A stretch of DNA of 64,000 nucleotides from Phytophthora quininea (GCA_011947345.1 JAAVTG010000044.1:1-64000), one strand, 5' to 3'. Positions 8,096 through 20,815 are shown, numbered from the stretch's first letter. The notes: a model not told the origin generated them from the sequence alone. Translations and numbers: made by a program.

Positions 8096-9867
8096 CCCCT
8101 TCCCCCCACTCCCTCCTCCGTCACCGTGTATGTCCGTCCTGCTAACAAAATGTATCGATGTTGATGAGCTGTTTCCGGCAGCAACTCGATGAGAATCTTG
8201 AACAATGTCTGGGCACCTCCAGTTCAGGACACGCTGTATGCGTCGATGATATAAGTTGATGCCATTTCGTGTTGCAGCCCAGCCTATTCGATGACGAGCG
8301 AGCAGTCGGACAAGGCTTTAAGGTACTGTCGTGCACAGACGAACGTTTCTTCGCGAGAGGATGGAGGCTTGCAGAAATCAAGTTGAAGGCGTTGCTTCAC
8401 AGCAGACACAACATTTGATGCTGCAAACGGAGACCGGCCGCGGCGAAGAACTGTGTGGGCCGCGCCGTTCTTCTTCGTCGTTTTGCAATCCTGTGGCAAT
8501 CAAGTGGCAGCTAACTCGCGCATCCGAGTTGCCGTTTTTCGTTTGCTGCCCATCGACGGATACCGTAGACGGGCTCGACTAATCGACGTTGGGGCTTCCA
8601 CGGACGACTGGCGGCGAGGGGCTCTCTTCGCTTGCGTTTCACGCTGGGACTGGCTCGGAGGAGATCTTTGCTTCAGATCTTCCGTACCGCCTCAGCGATG
8701 AACGCCATACAAAGGCAGCAGTGCTGGTGGCAGCACCCCCCACCGTTGGTCCAACATGGGGCTGCGTAGGCTCCGTTACCAGGCCGATGTACAGCACCAT
8801 TGTCAAAAGGCATCAAGCCCGACGTTGACGCGGTGTTTTTGACCGCGATGTGATTGATGATGGTCATGTTGCTGTTGCCTGTGACACCCAGTTTCCTTGG
8901 GGGCACTTGTCTCCCACCAGGCGCTGTTAGGAGCATCGCTGAACAAGGTGAGACGCAGCACATTAAATGAACTGTCCACCCGCCAGCCAGCCAGCCAGCG
9001 CTGTTGCCGTCATGCCGTCTTCAAGCTTTGGAGGAAGACACCGGCACAGGCGCCAACACGGCAAAAATGCTTGCAAGCAGCAGCTCGCCTCGTCTCGGCA
9101 GGATTTGACGCTTGCGGTGACTTCAAGCTCGTCATCAGACTCTGATTGGCGAGTCGCAGAGGTCCGCCGTGCGCAGAGCCGCAGCGGCCGTCCGTCACGC
9201 ATCTTCCGACCAAGGGAAGCAGCAGCCAGCAACGCCACCATTGCCAGCGACCACGCCCAAACATGAACGCCGGCGTGGCCGCCGCTCACGGTGTCTTCAC
9301 ACCTGGAAAACAGCCATTTTTCAGAGCAGAAAACTGATTCGCTGGAATCGCGGAACGCTGGCTCTCTGATGACGGAGGACTGGAATTTTGTATGAGCGAG
9401 AGAAGAGGCGGGTGTCCTCATTTAAGAAACACACACAGCAACATAGCTCGGAATCTGGTCTCGTTCGTGCGGCCGGCCTACAACTCGCAGCACACCAGAC
9501 AGCTACTGTACCTCTGCAATGGCAATTAGACTGTGTTGACCATGGGGCAGCAGTGCACGGTTGACAAGTTCTGATCGCTTTGTGTATCTATCGTCCTGGT
9601 AAGTCTGTTGTTTCAGACGTCAAAAGACAACGACAGCACACGTGGCAGCACTGCAGCTTTTTCATGACACCGATGAACCAGTCATGACTGACGCTGCGAC
9701 AAAACGTTAGACCAGGTCGAGTGCCCTTACAACCCGCACGATGCCTGCACAAGCGGCGCTACAGCCGCAGGAAAGTCGGCAGAAATCCGAGCTGATCTGG
9801 CTAAAAAAAAGCCCCTCATCCAGCTCGGGTGCAAATCCTCAACTAGCACTAGCCCTACCCGACGGAG
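8096..9867. other. No supported gene
   Basis: This 1.77-kb stretch holds only short frames on both strands. A minus-strand frame (8963-9421) has one hydrophobic segment but no N-terminal signal, and its codons look random. The last few hundred bases are probably the promoter and 5' leader of the kinase gene that follows. I see no tRNA, repeat array or transposon end. Confidence 0.5.
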
Positions 9868-12800
9868 ATGCTCTGCCCTCTTCCCTGTCGCCCAAACCGC
9901 GTCAAAGAGCTCGCTGTTCAAAGCCACAGACCGAGTCTCACTCCTCTAGCTCGGACCGGAACGCTTGCAGAGCTCCGTCCAGGCTTGAAGCAGCAGCAGC
10001 AGCAGCCAGCACCAACAAGCAGGCAGCACACCCACACAGCGACAACCATCACGCACCTGACGCACCACGAGGACGCGGCCGAGCGCTCGGAGCCTATCGC
10101 CGTCCCGCACCGCAAAGCGCGCGCCGCGAGCATCGGAGGCTTCGTCGGCAGCTTCGGCAACCTGCAGCTAGCAGGCAGCGCCAAGAAGAGCAAGATGCCC
10201 AACATGCACAGTCCGCAGGTCGTGCAGACCGCGTCGGGCCGCCGCGGCAGCCTGGGCCTGACCAGCGGTGCCAGCGCCGAGGACTCGTGCGTGTTCGTCG
10301 ACAACCTCATTCGCGCGGTGCAGCACCGAATTCGCAAAGAGCTGGGCTTCCGGGAAGTTAATGTCGCTACCGGCGAGGAGGCCGACCTGCACGACACGGA
10401 CTCGGGCCGCTCGCGCACGCTGCTGGCCGGCTCCATCCTGAACGACAGCAACGAGTCCCCCACAGAGACGCAGCCCTGGGAGGCCACGGCGGCCAGCAAG
10501 CGCGCGCTCTTATACCCGAAGAGCGACGGCACCCGCAAGGCCAGCGATGCGTCATCACACTGCAGCGAGTGCGCCAAGGGCACGGTTTACGTATCCGACA
10601 ACTACGAGACCAAGCAGAGGCTGCTGGTGATTGTGCCTTACCGCGAGGCCGGCATCTGGAGCCGCAGTATCTGCATGAACCAGTTCGACAGCGACAGCGA
10701 CTCGGGCTCCATGATGTCGTACCTGAAGAAGGCTCTGTCCGAGAACTATGGTGTCGTCATCATGAACCCGGCCGCGCAGAGCTGCCACCCACGAGCGCAT
10801 GTTGAAAATGCCTGGGACCAGTTGATTGCCCCTCTGGCCAGCGAGGTCTTCATCGTCGCCTTCTCTCGCGGTGCGCAGATGGTGCAGCACTTGCTCAACT
10901 ACGACAACGGCCAGGGCGTGATGCAGGACCGTGTCAAAGCGCTCGCGCTAGTCGAGCCGTCGCACTACGTCAGCGACAGCGACGCGTACTTTGCGCGACG
11001 GATGCTGGCCAGAAGAGCCGTGGCCTGGATCCTCGACTCGGAGATTGACGTGGGCGAGAAGATCCCGCAAGGCCACAAGCGCCACGGGTGTGTCTGCGTG
11101 TCGGCCGGCGCAGTGCCGTCCAATGTCCTTGGCAGCAGCGGAGCTTACGCACTTGAAATGGTCAAGAGCTCGGTGTTTGGGTCATTCGCTGCGCGTTGCG
11201 GGGAGGCCGCGGGGATTACGGTGAACGCCAGCAAGATCAACGCGTGCGGCATTTGTCACCGTAAACTGTCCATGCTGAACCGACGCATCCCATGCTCGTG
11301 GTGCGAGGTCAAGTACTGCAGTCGCTGCTGCGAGGACAAGTTTGTGCCGGCGTTTGGCAGCTGGCGAGTGTGTTCGTTGTGCCAGTCGCTGCCCTGTTTG
11401 ATCGACCCACGACGTAAAAACCGCAGCGCCAAGAACCACACGAGCCCCACCGCAGCAGGACAAGAGAGATGCAGCGTATTCATCCGGCCAACGGCGGATG
11501 ACGACGACCCCGTGTGTCTTAACGACTTTGAGATTGTGAAACTGGTTGGGCGTGGCGCCTGCGGTCGCGTCAAGCTGGTACGCAAGAAACACGGCTACGA
11601 CGAAGGCGTCTTTTACGCCATGAAGGCTATCCGCAAGAAGCTCGTGATTTCACGAGGACTTGTGGAAGCGACCAATGCCGAGCGACGTATCTTGGACCGT
11701 ATCAAACACCCGTACGTGGCGACGCTATGCTACGCCTTCCAGACCGATGCCAAGCTGTACTTGCTGTCCAAGTATTACCCTGGTGGTAATCTGCTGGACC
11801 AGATGCGGCTCGCACGGAGGTTTACGGAAGACCGTACCAGGTTGTACACCGCCGAGGTAGCACTCGCCATCCGCCACTTGCACCAAAATGATATTATTTA
11901 TCGCGACCTGAAACTGGAGAACGTGCTGGTGGATTCTGACGGTCATGTGGCGCTGACGGACTTTGGCATGTCCAAGGAGAACATGCCCGACGAAGGTCGG
12001 ACGACGACGTTTGTTGGTACATACCAGATGATGGCGCCCGAGGTGTTCAGCGGCAAGTCTTATTCCCGTGCGGTGGACTGGTGGGCTCTGGGTGTGATGG
12101 TCTACGAGATGATCGACGGTCGTACGCCGTTCAACGCCAAGACCAACCGTCTCATCAAGGAGCGGATCGTCAACGTCGACTTGAAGTTCTCTCCGCGATT
12201 TACGGAGGACGCCAAGGACTTTGTGTCCAAACTGTTGACTAAGAACGAAGACTTCCGAATGGGCTCTGGCGAGCACGGCTTTGAACATATTAAGAACCAC
12301 CCGTGGTTCAAGGGTCTCGACTGGGAGCGTGTAGAACGCAAGGAAGCCATCTTCCAGGGCCAATTCGAACTCATGGAGAAACACGCCAAGGAATACCGCA
12401 CGGAAGATATCTTTGAGACGTACATGAACACAGTGGAGGTGCCGGTTGATACGCCGGCGTCGGTCAAGAGCTCGAACGACGAGCTGTTCGGAGACTTTGC
12501 ATTTAACTACATGGACGGCCCTGACGATACAGAGCAGCGGGATATGCCGGAGCCAGACGAAGAGGGCGAGGCAGGTAACCCTATTTCACCAGTCTTAAGT
12601 CCTGATAGTACGCCGCCGAAGGTGCCTGGACGCATGACTCCGAAGGAGGACAAGCTGCTGGACACGTTTCTGTCGACAAATAGCTCGCACTTCGATCTCA
12701 CTTTGCTGCGTCCAGACCAGGCGACAGACTTTGGTGTGTCGGCCTGTTCGTCGCTGAGTTCGGTCGGCACGGATGCGGAGGAGACGGCGGTGCCGGTGGA

Positions 12801-13002
12801 CCACATTGGCGACGATCTTCTTGCCACACTCGAGGAGAAGAAGTCGGTGACTATCGACAAACCTTCGAGTCCTACCACTCAACCGGTGTCGCCCTCCAGC
12901 AACGATGGTACCGACGTTGATTCGAACGCTACGGAGCGGACCAAGACAGGAAGCAACGCGACGGAAGCCGAAGAAGATGACACCAAGTCTACATGGGTAT
13001 GA
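9868..13002 (+). CDS. Arb2 domain-zinc finger-AGC protein kinase fusion
   Basis: A single uninterrupted frame of 1044 codons, or shorter if translation starts at the Met codon 10195. The order is a Ser/Gln-rich leader and then an Arb2-like alpha/beta-hydrolase fold (about residues 215-445), with LLVIVPYREAGIWSRS and a nucleophile-elbow-like FSRGAQM. Next comes a FYVE-like finger with four CxxC pairs (about 453-510). A full AGC kinase domain starts at DFEIVKLVGRGACG (553) and has YAMKAIRKK, YRDLKLEN (about 680), DFGMSKE (698) and an intact MAPE. After the catalytic domain comes an AGC tail with a hydrophobic-motif-like FGDFAFNY. It should phosphorylate Ser/Thr on substrates near membranes or chromatin; the role of the Arb2 part is unknown. 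The start is the least certain point. Confidence 0.88.
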   Translation: MLCPLPCRPNRVKELAVQSHRPSLTPLARTGTLAELRPGLKQQQQQPAPTSRQHTHTATTITHLTHHEDAAERSEPIAVPHRKARAASIGGFVGSFGNLQLAGSAKKSKMPNMHSPQVVQTASGRRGSLGLTSGASAEDSCVFVDNLIRAVQHRIRKELGFREVNVATGEEADLHDTDSGRSRTLLAGSILNDSNESPTETQPWEATAASKRALLYPKSDGTRKASDASSHCSECAKGTVYVSDNYETKQRLLVIVPYREAGIWSRSICMNQFDSDSDSGSMMSYLKKALSENYGVVIMNPAAQSCHPRAHVENAWDQLIAPLASEVFIVAFSRGAQMVQHLLNYDNGQGVMQDRVKALALVEPSHYVSDSDAYFARRMLARRAVAWILDSEIDVGEKIPQGHKRHGCVCVSAGAVPSNVLGSSGAYALEMVKSSVFGSFAARCGEAAGITVNASKINACGICHRKLSMLNRRIPCSWCEVKYCSRCCEDKFVPAFGSWRVCSLCQSLPCLIDPRRKNRSAKNHTSPTAAGQERCSVFIRPTADDDDPVCLNDFEIVKLVGRGACGRVKLVRKKHGYDEGVFYAMKAIRKKLVISRGLVEATNAERRILDRIKHPYVATLCYAFQTDAKLYLLSKYYPGGNLLDQMRLARRFTEDRTRLYTAEVALAIRHLHQNDIIYRDLKLENVLVDSDGHVALTDFGMSKENMPDEGRTTTFVGTYQMMAPEVFSGKSYSRAVDWWALGVMVYEMIDGRTPFNAKTNRLIKERIVNVDLKFSPRFTEDAKDFVSKLLTKNEDFRMGSGEHGFEHIKNHPWFKGLDWERVERKEAIFQGQFELMEKHAKEYRTEDIFETYMNTVEVPVDTPASVKSSNDELFGDFAFNYMDGPDDTEQRDMPEPDEEGEAGNPISPVLSPDSTPPKVPGRMTPKEDKLLDTFLSTNSSHFDLTLLRPDQATDFGVSACSSLSSVGTDAEETAVPVDHIGDDLLATLEEKKSVTIDKPSSPTTQPVSPSSNDGTDVDSNATERTKTGSNATEAEEDDTKSTWV

Positions 13003-13206
13003 TGTTGTGGGTAAGTGTTGATGGGGGCCGGTTGGAATGGCAGGTTACCGTAGGTAGAGCAGGACACGCCTCGCCAATTGTGTGGAGATAACAAAGATTG
13101 CTATGATTGAGTTTGTTGTGTCGGGATGTCGTTCATCATTGTGTTGACAGGCTGGGCTGGTTATCAAGAGCGCGGCAGTTTAAAATCCGCAGAAGATTTG
13201 ACGGCC

Positions 13207-16200
13207 ATGGAGACGCCTCTTGATGGGCGTCCCCGGATCAAGCAAGTGCTGGATCCGATGCGTGGGAAGATTTCTTCCAAGCTTACGAGCCGCTGGTGTC
13301 CAAGTTGGCGGTGCATCATCCTGAATTCACTCGTGCGTTGCATCAACTGGAGCGAGATACTCGGCTGCAGCATGAACACCAAAGCGCTCAAGTGTTGGCG
13401 ACGTTGCGACTGAAAGACAAGAGGATTCTGGAGCTGCAAAACACGGTGAAAGAGCAACGAGAGCAGCTGGATGTGGTGCTGGATGAGTTGGAGCGAAAGG
13501 CGACGACGATGGACATGGGGATTCAAGTGGATAATGGGCCGAAGAAGGTGGAGACAGCGGTTCAAACGGAGACGATTAAAGTGCTGAGTGTTGATGTAGA
13601 AGTCCAGGCGAGTGTAGATAAAGAAGGTGGGTTTATTTCAGTCTTGGAGAAGCTGGAGACGAATCTAAAGAAGCTGGAGAAACGAAATCAAGCGCTGGAG
13701 ACAGAGCTGCAGAGCAGGTCGCAGACTCAAGAGAAGACCAAGGGTGAGCGAAACGAGCAGATGGAGGCCTGTCTGGAGATTTTACAGCGAGGTGTGGACG
13801 CAATGGATCTATCGTGTAGCTGTGTGGACAACCCGCTCGCGTTATTTACTGGAGTTCCGACAGGAGAAACACTGTCGACTTGTGTTAATCTTGAGCATCG
13901 TCTGGAAGCCCAAGCGATCCGATTGGAGCATATCCAAGAGTGCTTGTGTTTGTGGCGTGAGGCAGCAGTGCAGTTGATGAAGAAGCAGGACGCGAACGAC
14001 CGCAAATCTGAGCTACGCTTACCGACCATTTCACCTGGACTACTCGCGTCTCCAGATGAAAACGTTCCTGCTCACTGCGCAGAGTTCCTTCGTGGAGCTC
14101 TTTCACAGATACGAAAAATCTCTTCCGACGCCAATCTAGCGAGGTTGTTCACCAATTGGCCAAACATTTGACAACGAAGGCCGCAGCGAAGATGGTTATA
14201 CAATGGGCAGGATGGGAAGCGAAACACCTCGAAGAAGTTCGTTCACTACGCCAAGGCTTTGCCGAGGAGAGAGCTATCGCTCTTTGCCGTCGCACTGCTT
14301 TATTGAAACACATTGACCTATTAGAACAGCAGCAAGTTGAGTCCCAAGCGGAAGTGAAGGCGTTGAAAAAGCAGCTCGAAGCACAGAACAGCCAAGGCAC
14401 TATCCGTATAGCTTCGGCTTTCAAGGAAGTGTTAGCTGACCAGCAGAAGGACACTCTCACCTATCCTCAACTGCTTTTGAAGCTTGCTACCGCGGAGCAG
14501 ACATTGCTCGGGAAGGACGAGCAGTTGAAGACTGCTAACGACACCATTCGAGCACTCTCGTCGTTTACACCTTCACCTGAAGCTGGGTACTCAGATGCGC
14601 TGATGATCTCTGGGGATCTAGACATCATCGATCCTGTGAATCGACTAGCTGTTCAGCTACAGCATGGAACGCAGCAAAAGACCGGCTTTTACTTAAGAAG
14701 AGAGAAGGATCTCATGAACCTTAGCCAGTATTTCCAATTGGAGAAGGCAAATCTTCAACTACAAGCACGACTGGAAGCTGCGCAGAAGCAGACGGCGATG
14801 TTGGAATCCGCTAAAAGTGTGTGCGAACGGGAGCGCGACGAGCTTCTCATGAAGGTAGAGAAGCTGGAAATGGAGATGATGCTGACAGATATCACAAAGA
14901 AATCAAAGTTTGCTTCGGAAAGGGACAAATACGCTGAGAAGGCCATTTGTGCTTTTGATGACCCTCTCTATTACGCGCTAAAGAAACAAAGATTACTTGA
15001 AGAGACCGTGAAGGAATTACGCGGACATCTTCGGCGTTCCCTGCAGCAGATTGCGATGATGAAGCAACAGCATCAAGGCGATGCGCAGCAGAATTGTGAG
15101 GGGAAGCACAAGGGCACGTCTTCCATTCTGGATTGTGTAGCTGAACATCACCACAAGTGCGTGGCCGAGTTCAAGGGCTTCAGCAGCACCGCCTCGGAGA
15201 ATGGGAAGTGCTACTAAGTCACTACGACGCATTATGGATTGCTTTCTACGCGGTCTTCTCGCTCCAAGAAGACAGCAGTATGGTGCCTGGAAACCCACAA
15301 AAGCATTTGGATTTCGAGCTACTAAAGAGAGATGAGAAGATATTTCTTTTGCAACAGACACTGGCAGACAGAGACGCACAACTGAATGGGATTGAAAGCC
15401 AAACCCAGCAGATTGAGAGTGTGTTACCGTCGATACAATTGCAGTCGACTGTTGAGAGCGAACGGATTGACAGGCATGTCGACGAGGGTTCGAACGATAA
15501 CGAACAAGTTCAACCGTTTTTGGTTTCTAAGAAACCCCAGAGCATCCTCAATCTGTTGCTGAAGAGGGTCACAGCAAGACTATCACGAACTCAATGGTGA
15601 ATCTCAATGTACGTCCGCCAACATCGTTTATTCGTGTGGTACAGGCTCTAATTCTTTTCTTTTCGACGATAGTCTGCGGACACTACAAGTATTGAGCTCG
15701 AGAACTGCTTGGCAACGTGTGCTGAGTTGACTGCACAGAATGCGAAACTCAGCCGCCGACTTCGGGCTGAGAAAACAGCAGCAAACAGCACTTGGAAAAG
15801 CAGCACGAGTTGCAGATGCGACTCAGTGCAAGTATTACTGCAAACTCGGATCTAAAGCAAAGCCTGGTGCACGTGCAACAGCAAATAACTTCCTCCGGTC
15901 TTGCCACTACAAATGAATTAAAGACAAGTTCAGCTATGGAAAGCCAACGCGGAGATGATAATGGTATCCACAAGAATCGACAGGAGACTGAAGCTTTACG
16001 AGAGCAACTGTCGTCCCGGGAACAGGAAAATCTTACCCTGGTGCAATCCCTTTGCACTATCAAGGAGAAGTGTGAGCAGATGGAGGCGACTCACCAAAAG
16101 AACTTCGAATTAAGGCTGCAGAGCATGCTGCCAACATGGAGAGCTACATGGCCACCGTCAACGAAACATTATCAAGAATTGAAAATGATAAACTCTGCCT

Positions 16201-18159
16201 TGAGGGAGAGTGCTCTCGGCTGCGAACTAAGCTGCAAAGCCTTGAAGACGATAACACCAGACTCAAGCTAGAACCCTCGCAACTCAGCTCGAAAGGCACG
16301 AGCACTGAAGATGAGAAACAGGCGAATCAAGACGTGGAACTCTTAGAAGCGCGAGTTCAAGATCTGGAACTCCAGCTAGCACGGGAACGGAAGCTTGCTG
16401 AAGCTGTGGAACGAAATCAACAGCTTGCGATTGAACAAGGACAACAAGAAGACAGCAAACTCGAGATAGAAGTTGCCAAGATGAAAGAGCTTTATAATAC
16501 AAAAGCTAAGGAACTACAAGAATGGCGATCAAAGCTTCAGGACGAGTTTACAGAATCCCAAACAGCTCAGCGCACAGCCCAGCAAGAAAGCGACAGACGA
16601 ATCGCCTTCCTCTCTGCTTGTGTGGAGGAATTCGTGCGTCTCTCGTCTTCTACTCCTGGCGAGACTATTACGACAAAGAAGCTGTATGATCTCGTGATGG
16701 AACTTGCACGAAGCTCGTCTCGTAGTGCTGAGTCAAAGGAGACGGATATGAAATGGACCGAGAGCTCAATGGAGAGTCCACGAAGTCGAGACGAACTAGA
16801 AATGAGTGAACTGTCATGGTGGAAGGTGCGAACAGCAAAACTTGAGGCTTATGTGCGAGCTGCAGCGCAGCAGAACGAGACGTTTGAAGATACCATCCAG
16901 AAGCTCGAGTTACGCATGGCTGACGTCAAAGACGAGCTGTCCACGAGACTTCCGTGCGAGTCACAGTATCTTGCGACTATTGCTGCTCTCAAATCGGAGC
17001 TAGCTACAACGCAAGACCAGCTAGCTGCAACGAAAGAAGAAGCGGCACTATTAGCAGATAAATACCAACAAGTCAGTGTTGAAATGGACAAGCGCCAAAG
17101 CGAAGCTTCTTCTCGTGGAGATGAAACACAACGAACTCGGATGGCGATGCAGCGTAAGACGGAGCTTTTAGCTCAACAGAAAGCCAAAGTCGCTTCGCTT
17201 CAACAGGAACTGGAGCAAGCAACGAAGAAAGTGGAGCGACTCGCTGTAGCCGAACGACAAGCAGCTCAACTCCAGCAAAAAGCCAAAGAGAGTTCACAGC
17301 AGTTGCAGCATGCTCGACAGGTCTACGATCGTTGCCACGACGACAACGTCCAGCTCTCTTTCCACGTGGAGAAGTTGAAAGAGAAAAACGTTGGCCTCGT
17401 GGCGAGACTAAAGCTGCTCGAGCTGAGAATACTCAGCTACGAACACAATTCACCGAGCTCAAGAGCTCCTCTACCGACCCCGAGAGTACTAGCGGCGGCA
17501 AGAGCAACAAGAGTACCCAAAGAGGGAAGGATGCTCTCTGGTGCGGCTTTAACCGAAGAGCTCGTGCTCTAAAGCGCCGTGTACTGCAGAAACAAGATGT
17601 GATCGTGAGTTACAAGGCGAAACTTACAGAGCAAGACGCGCAGTTGGAGCGCCAAAGAGAGACCATGGTGAAACTGGCACGCACCAACCGCGAACTTCAG
17701 CAAGCCCAGCGCCAACGGCAGCTCCAGGAACAGGAAAGCAACTCACGTTTCCAAGTCAAACTCGAGACGCAACTGGAAGCGAAGCAGGAACAGCTGGACG
17801 GTCTAAGAGCCTCCGTCTACGACTCTTTTGAAGCGTTTGTACATTGCCACCGTACAGCGCCGAAATCGCTCAAATCTTCTTCGTCGTCGCTGATGGACAG
17901 TCCATTGGATGATAGAGACTTGGACAACAATGACAAGCTTCTAGCTATCAGACGGTGGACGGATTTTTCATCGGAAGACTTGGAAGAGCTCAAAATTGCA
18001 CGAGGATCGCAACGAAAGCTCAAGGTGGTGGAAGATAACAATGCAAGCAATCGCCATAATGCGATTGTAGCACTTCGAGATGTTGAAAGTGCTCTCGAGA
18101 CGAACCCAGAAGACTGTCGTGCGGAAATGTGCGAGCTGCTGCAGTGCCTTTGCGGCTAG
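13207..18159 (+). CDS. Very long coiled-coil protein, frameshifted
   Basis: Six overlapping frames in a row (13296-14171, 14156-15217, 15157-15600, 15792-16271, 16136-17572, 17332-18159) all encode heptad-rich, Glu/Gln/Lys/Leu-rich sequence and read into one another through single-base breaks near 13225, 14120, 15200, 15530, 15795, 16200 and 17450. A 64-bp intron, GTACGT...TAG (15609-15672), restores continuity there. The likely start is ATG 13207 (METPLDG). The joined product would be about 1,600 residues, almost wholly coiled coil, with no enzyme domain. Such proteins are often centrosomal, basal-body or Golgi scaffolds, but I cannot name this one. The breaks look like homopolymer errors rather than decay because the protein pattern persists on both sides. 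Confidence 0.75.
15609..15672 (+). other. Spliceosomal intron in the coiled-coil gene
   Basis: GTACGT donor, pyrimidine-rich TTCTTTTCTTTTC tract and TAG acceptor, 64 bp. Both flanks are coding (NSMVNLN before, SADTTSIELEN after) and join in phase 0. Confidence 0.7.
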
Positions 18160-18345
18160 ATTTTGAAGATTATCCATGAATATTAATATTCAAAATCGTA
18201 CTTATACGGAGCATTTATTAACGCGACAGATGTATCGATGCCATCCGTCCCCATATATCACGTTTCTACTAAATCCAATTCAAAAGTTCAGACGGGGTGT
18301 CAATTCAAATGATTTAATATTTTCTCCCCTTTTATCACTTTCGCA

Positions 18346-20815
18346 ATGAGTACTGACGTGTATAATGGCCAGCCACTGGACGAGTTCGGCGTGCCTGTGA
18401 CGCTACGCCACAGCCCACAGACCGCTCTGCCCGTGTGGCAGGTCATCCACCAGCTAGAGACCCCCTGGCTAACCCGAAGATCCCGCAGCGCCCGCACACA
18501 CATCTGCGTGCTGTGTTCGACCAATAGTATTCGCCAGAATGATACAGGTATTCCATCATGGAGGAAGGCGTTGATGAGGCAAAGAATGTCGACCAACGCC
18601 ATGTCACACCTTCAACGACTTCATCCGCAGCAGTTTGAAGCCATTACCCAAATGAAGAAACGCCAACGAGAAGAAAAAGGTGATATGGAGCTTTCAAAGT
18701 GCCTACTATTAGAAAGAAGAAGACGAAAGCTGTGATTATCGCTACTGAGAGGGAAACGACGGACAAAGTGGAGGTTGCTGCAGGAAAATCAAGAGCTACA
18801 GCTCTAAGACTACGCTCGGCGGAGAAGACGACGGAGCTGGTCAAGAAATGGCTGCTTGCAACGGGTAACTATTATAATATTCTTTTTGAGAGGATTATTA
18901 TTTTTTTACTAACATGATATTATTCCAGGTTTGCCGATCAATGTGGTGCAGGACGATACTTTCCAGAAGCTGATAAAGCTCTCGTCGTCTGCCAATTCTG
19001 CTCCACTTACTGCGTCGAGCTTGAACGCTGCAGTTCAAGACGAATTTTCCAAGTTTGGGGGCTTTTTGACGGCCTATCTGGCACAAGAGTCTAAAAAGCG
19101 TTGGGTCTACCGTTTCTATCGATCAACCACGAGTTTCGTGTGCTTAATGGTGCGGACTCGACCTTTGCTGACAATGGGGCGACACCCAACCAAAGCAAAG
19201 CGTTTCTGAGTGCTAGTATTGGCTTTATTGATTCCCAGTGGCGTCGTATGGACTTGGCGCTTGTTGCCAAGGAGTTCCCTCAGAATTGGAACCAGGACGC
19301 CAATCAACTGATCACTCAATCTCTCTCGGAGGTTTACGGTATTCAAAACCTCGGAGCCTATGCCCGATTCCAAGTGACTGCTGATGAGGCTTTAGCTTCA
19401 TCTACACCGGCGGACAGTGCCGCTATCGCGCCGATTCCCAAGCAGGAAGACCATCTAACGCAGTCGCTACGACGTTGTGTGGTCAGCGCACTGGGTCTAG
19501 ATGAAGTGGGTGAGGGCAACACAGTGCGTCGCATTCTGCGCCTACTCCAAGAGTTGGTGAAGTATTTTGCAGATGTTCAGCGAGCTACAGCGTTGCAGCA
19601 AATCGGCGCCACCCATGGCGTGCCCGTTTCTTTTTCCGAGCCACGTTGGTGGACGAGATGGTGCTTTCAACCTCCTCCATTGGCGGGATCGCCGAGCTGC
19701 TTCGGATCAGTTGTGCGAGGTATTGCGCCTATTCCTTGTACTTCCAGTCGTCAACGACATCTTCTCAACCAGAGCTTGAGACGGTGTGGATGCAGCTCTC
19801 GATGGACGACTGGCAAACTGTGGTCGAGATCGAGGCCATCCTCAACCAACTGGTGCAATTCCGACTGGAAGAGCGACGTATCCAACGTCCCGGTGCCGTT
19901 GCGTCTTCGTATGCCTTACTTTTCCGACGCTTGCTCTCAGTGTCAATTAACAGCCCCAGTTTTAAATGTCTGTCCTTGGATGAGGAGACGTCGGCTACTT
20001 CTGCCGGTAACAAACGTCTTTCGCGTCGTAAGGGCAAGCGGGTTGACATGTTTACCCCCGTTGGTCAGCAATGTATCGGTCGTCTGCGCCTGCAAATTGC
20101 GAATCGCTTCACTGCTCCTTCGACCTCAGTTGATATTGACAACGAGATCAAGGCGATGTTGCTGGACCCACGTATCAGCTCCAAGGCTGCCAGTCTTGTG
20201 ACTGATGCTCGAGCTCTCCGGCGAGCTCAGGATGCATTGCGTCAGGAGCACCGCGTCATCTTTGAGGAACTCGCGTCTCAAAGCACGGAGAGTAATGTAG
20301 CCAGCGAAGAGCACGAGGAAGAGGATTCAGACGACGACGAGATGAGTGCGCTGTTGATGGTCGACGGTCCAAAGAACCAACCTCCACCGTCCATTACTGC
20401 TTCTATAGCAATACGCGCTCCAGAGATACTTTGCTCGAAGAAGAGGCTCGTGCGTGGCACGAATGGCAGCAAGTGTATGTGGCTTGGGATGCACTTGCTG
20501 AGGATGGCGCTGACTTGTTCGACAAGGGCCAATACAATCTGCTCAAACTCTACCACCACGTGGACATTCTCAAGTGGTTCCGTGAAGTTGGACAGCAGGC
20601 GCATCCGACAGCGGCGCTACTGGCACGGACGTATCTCGGACAGCAACCTCCTCCGCAGACAGAGCTACGATCGTCGCTGTTGCAATTCATGAAGCAAGAA
20701 GACGCTGAATGGTCTGTCGATGCTTCGCGACGGGCTGAACAGCGCTGCATCCTGCATCACAACTGGCACCAGTACAAGCAGGTAAGTGAGTCCCTTTCAG
20801 CCGAACTGGTCTAAG
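18346..20815 (+). CDS. hAT-family transposase-derived protein
   Basis: The N-terminus has a BED-type zinc-finger pattern (CVLC ... HLQRLH, residues about 60-105). A 64-bp intron follows (18865-18928, with a CTAAC branch-point-like site and CAG acceptor). A hAT-like catalytic region is spread over frames 19101-20201 and 19646-20692. The end holds the hAT C-terminal dimerisation segment (VDILKWFREVGQQ ... LLARTYLG) in frame 20431-20814, which closes with RAEQRCILHHNWHQYK. Frame changes occur near 19100, 19630 and 20420. I did not find clear terminal inverted repeats or a target duplication. It could be an old hAT element or a domesticated gene. Confidence 0.72.

Noticed and set aside
8963..9421. 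Minus-strand ORF with RPLR after a hydrophobic segment, possible RXLR effector
   Set aside because: The hydrophobic stretch is internal, about 55 residues from the first Met. There is no N-terminal signal peptide and the spacing does not fit RXLR effectors. It is probably a chance ORF.
9741..10361. 206-codon plus-strand ORF overlapping the start of the Arb2-kinase
   Set aside because: It is a shadow frame of the Gln/Ala-rich leader, with low-complexity Arg/Ala/Gln content and no family likeness.
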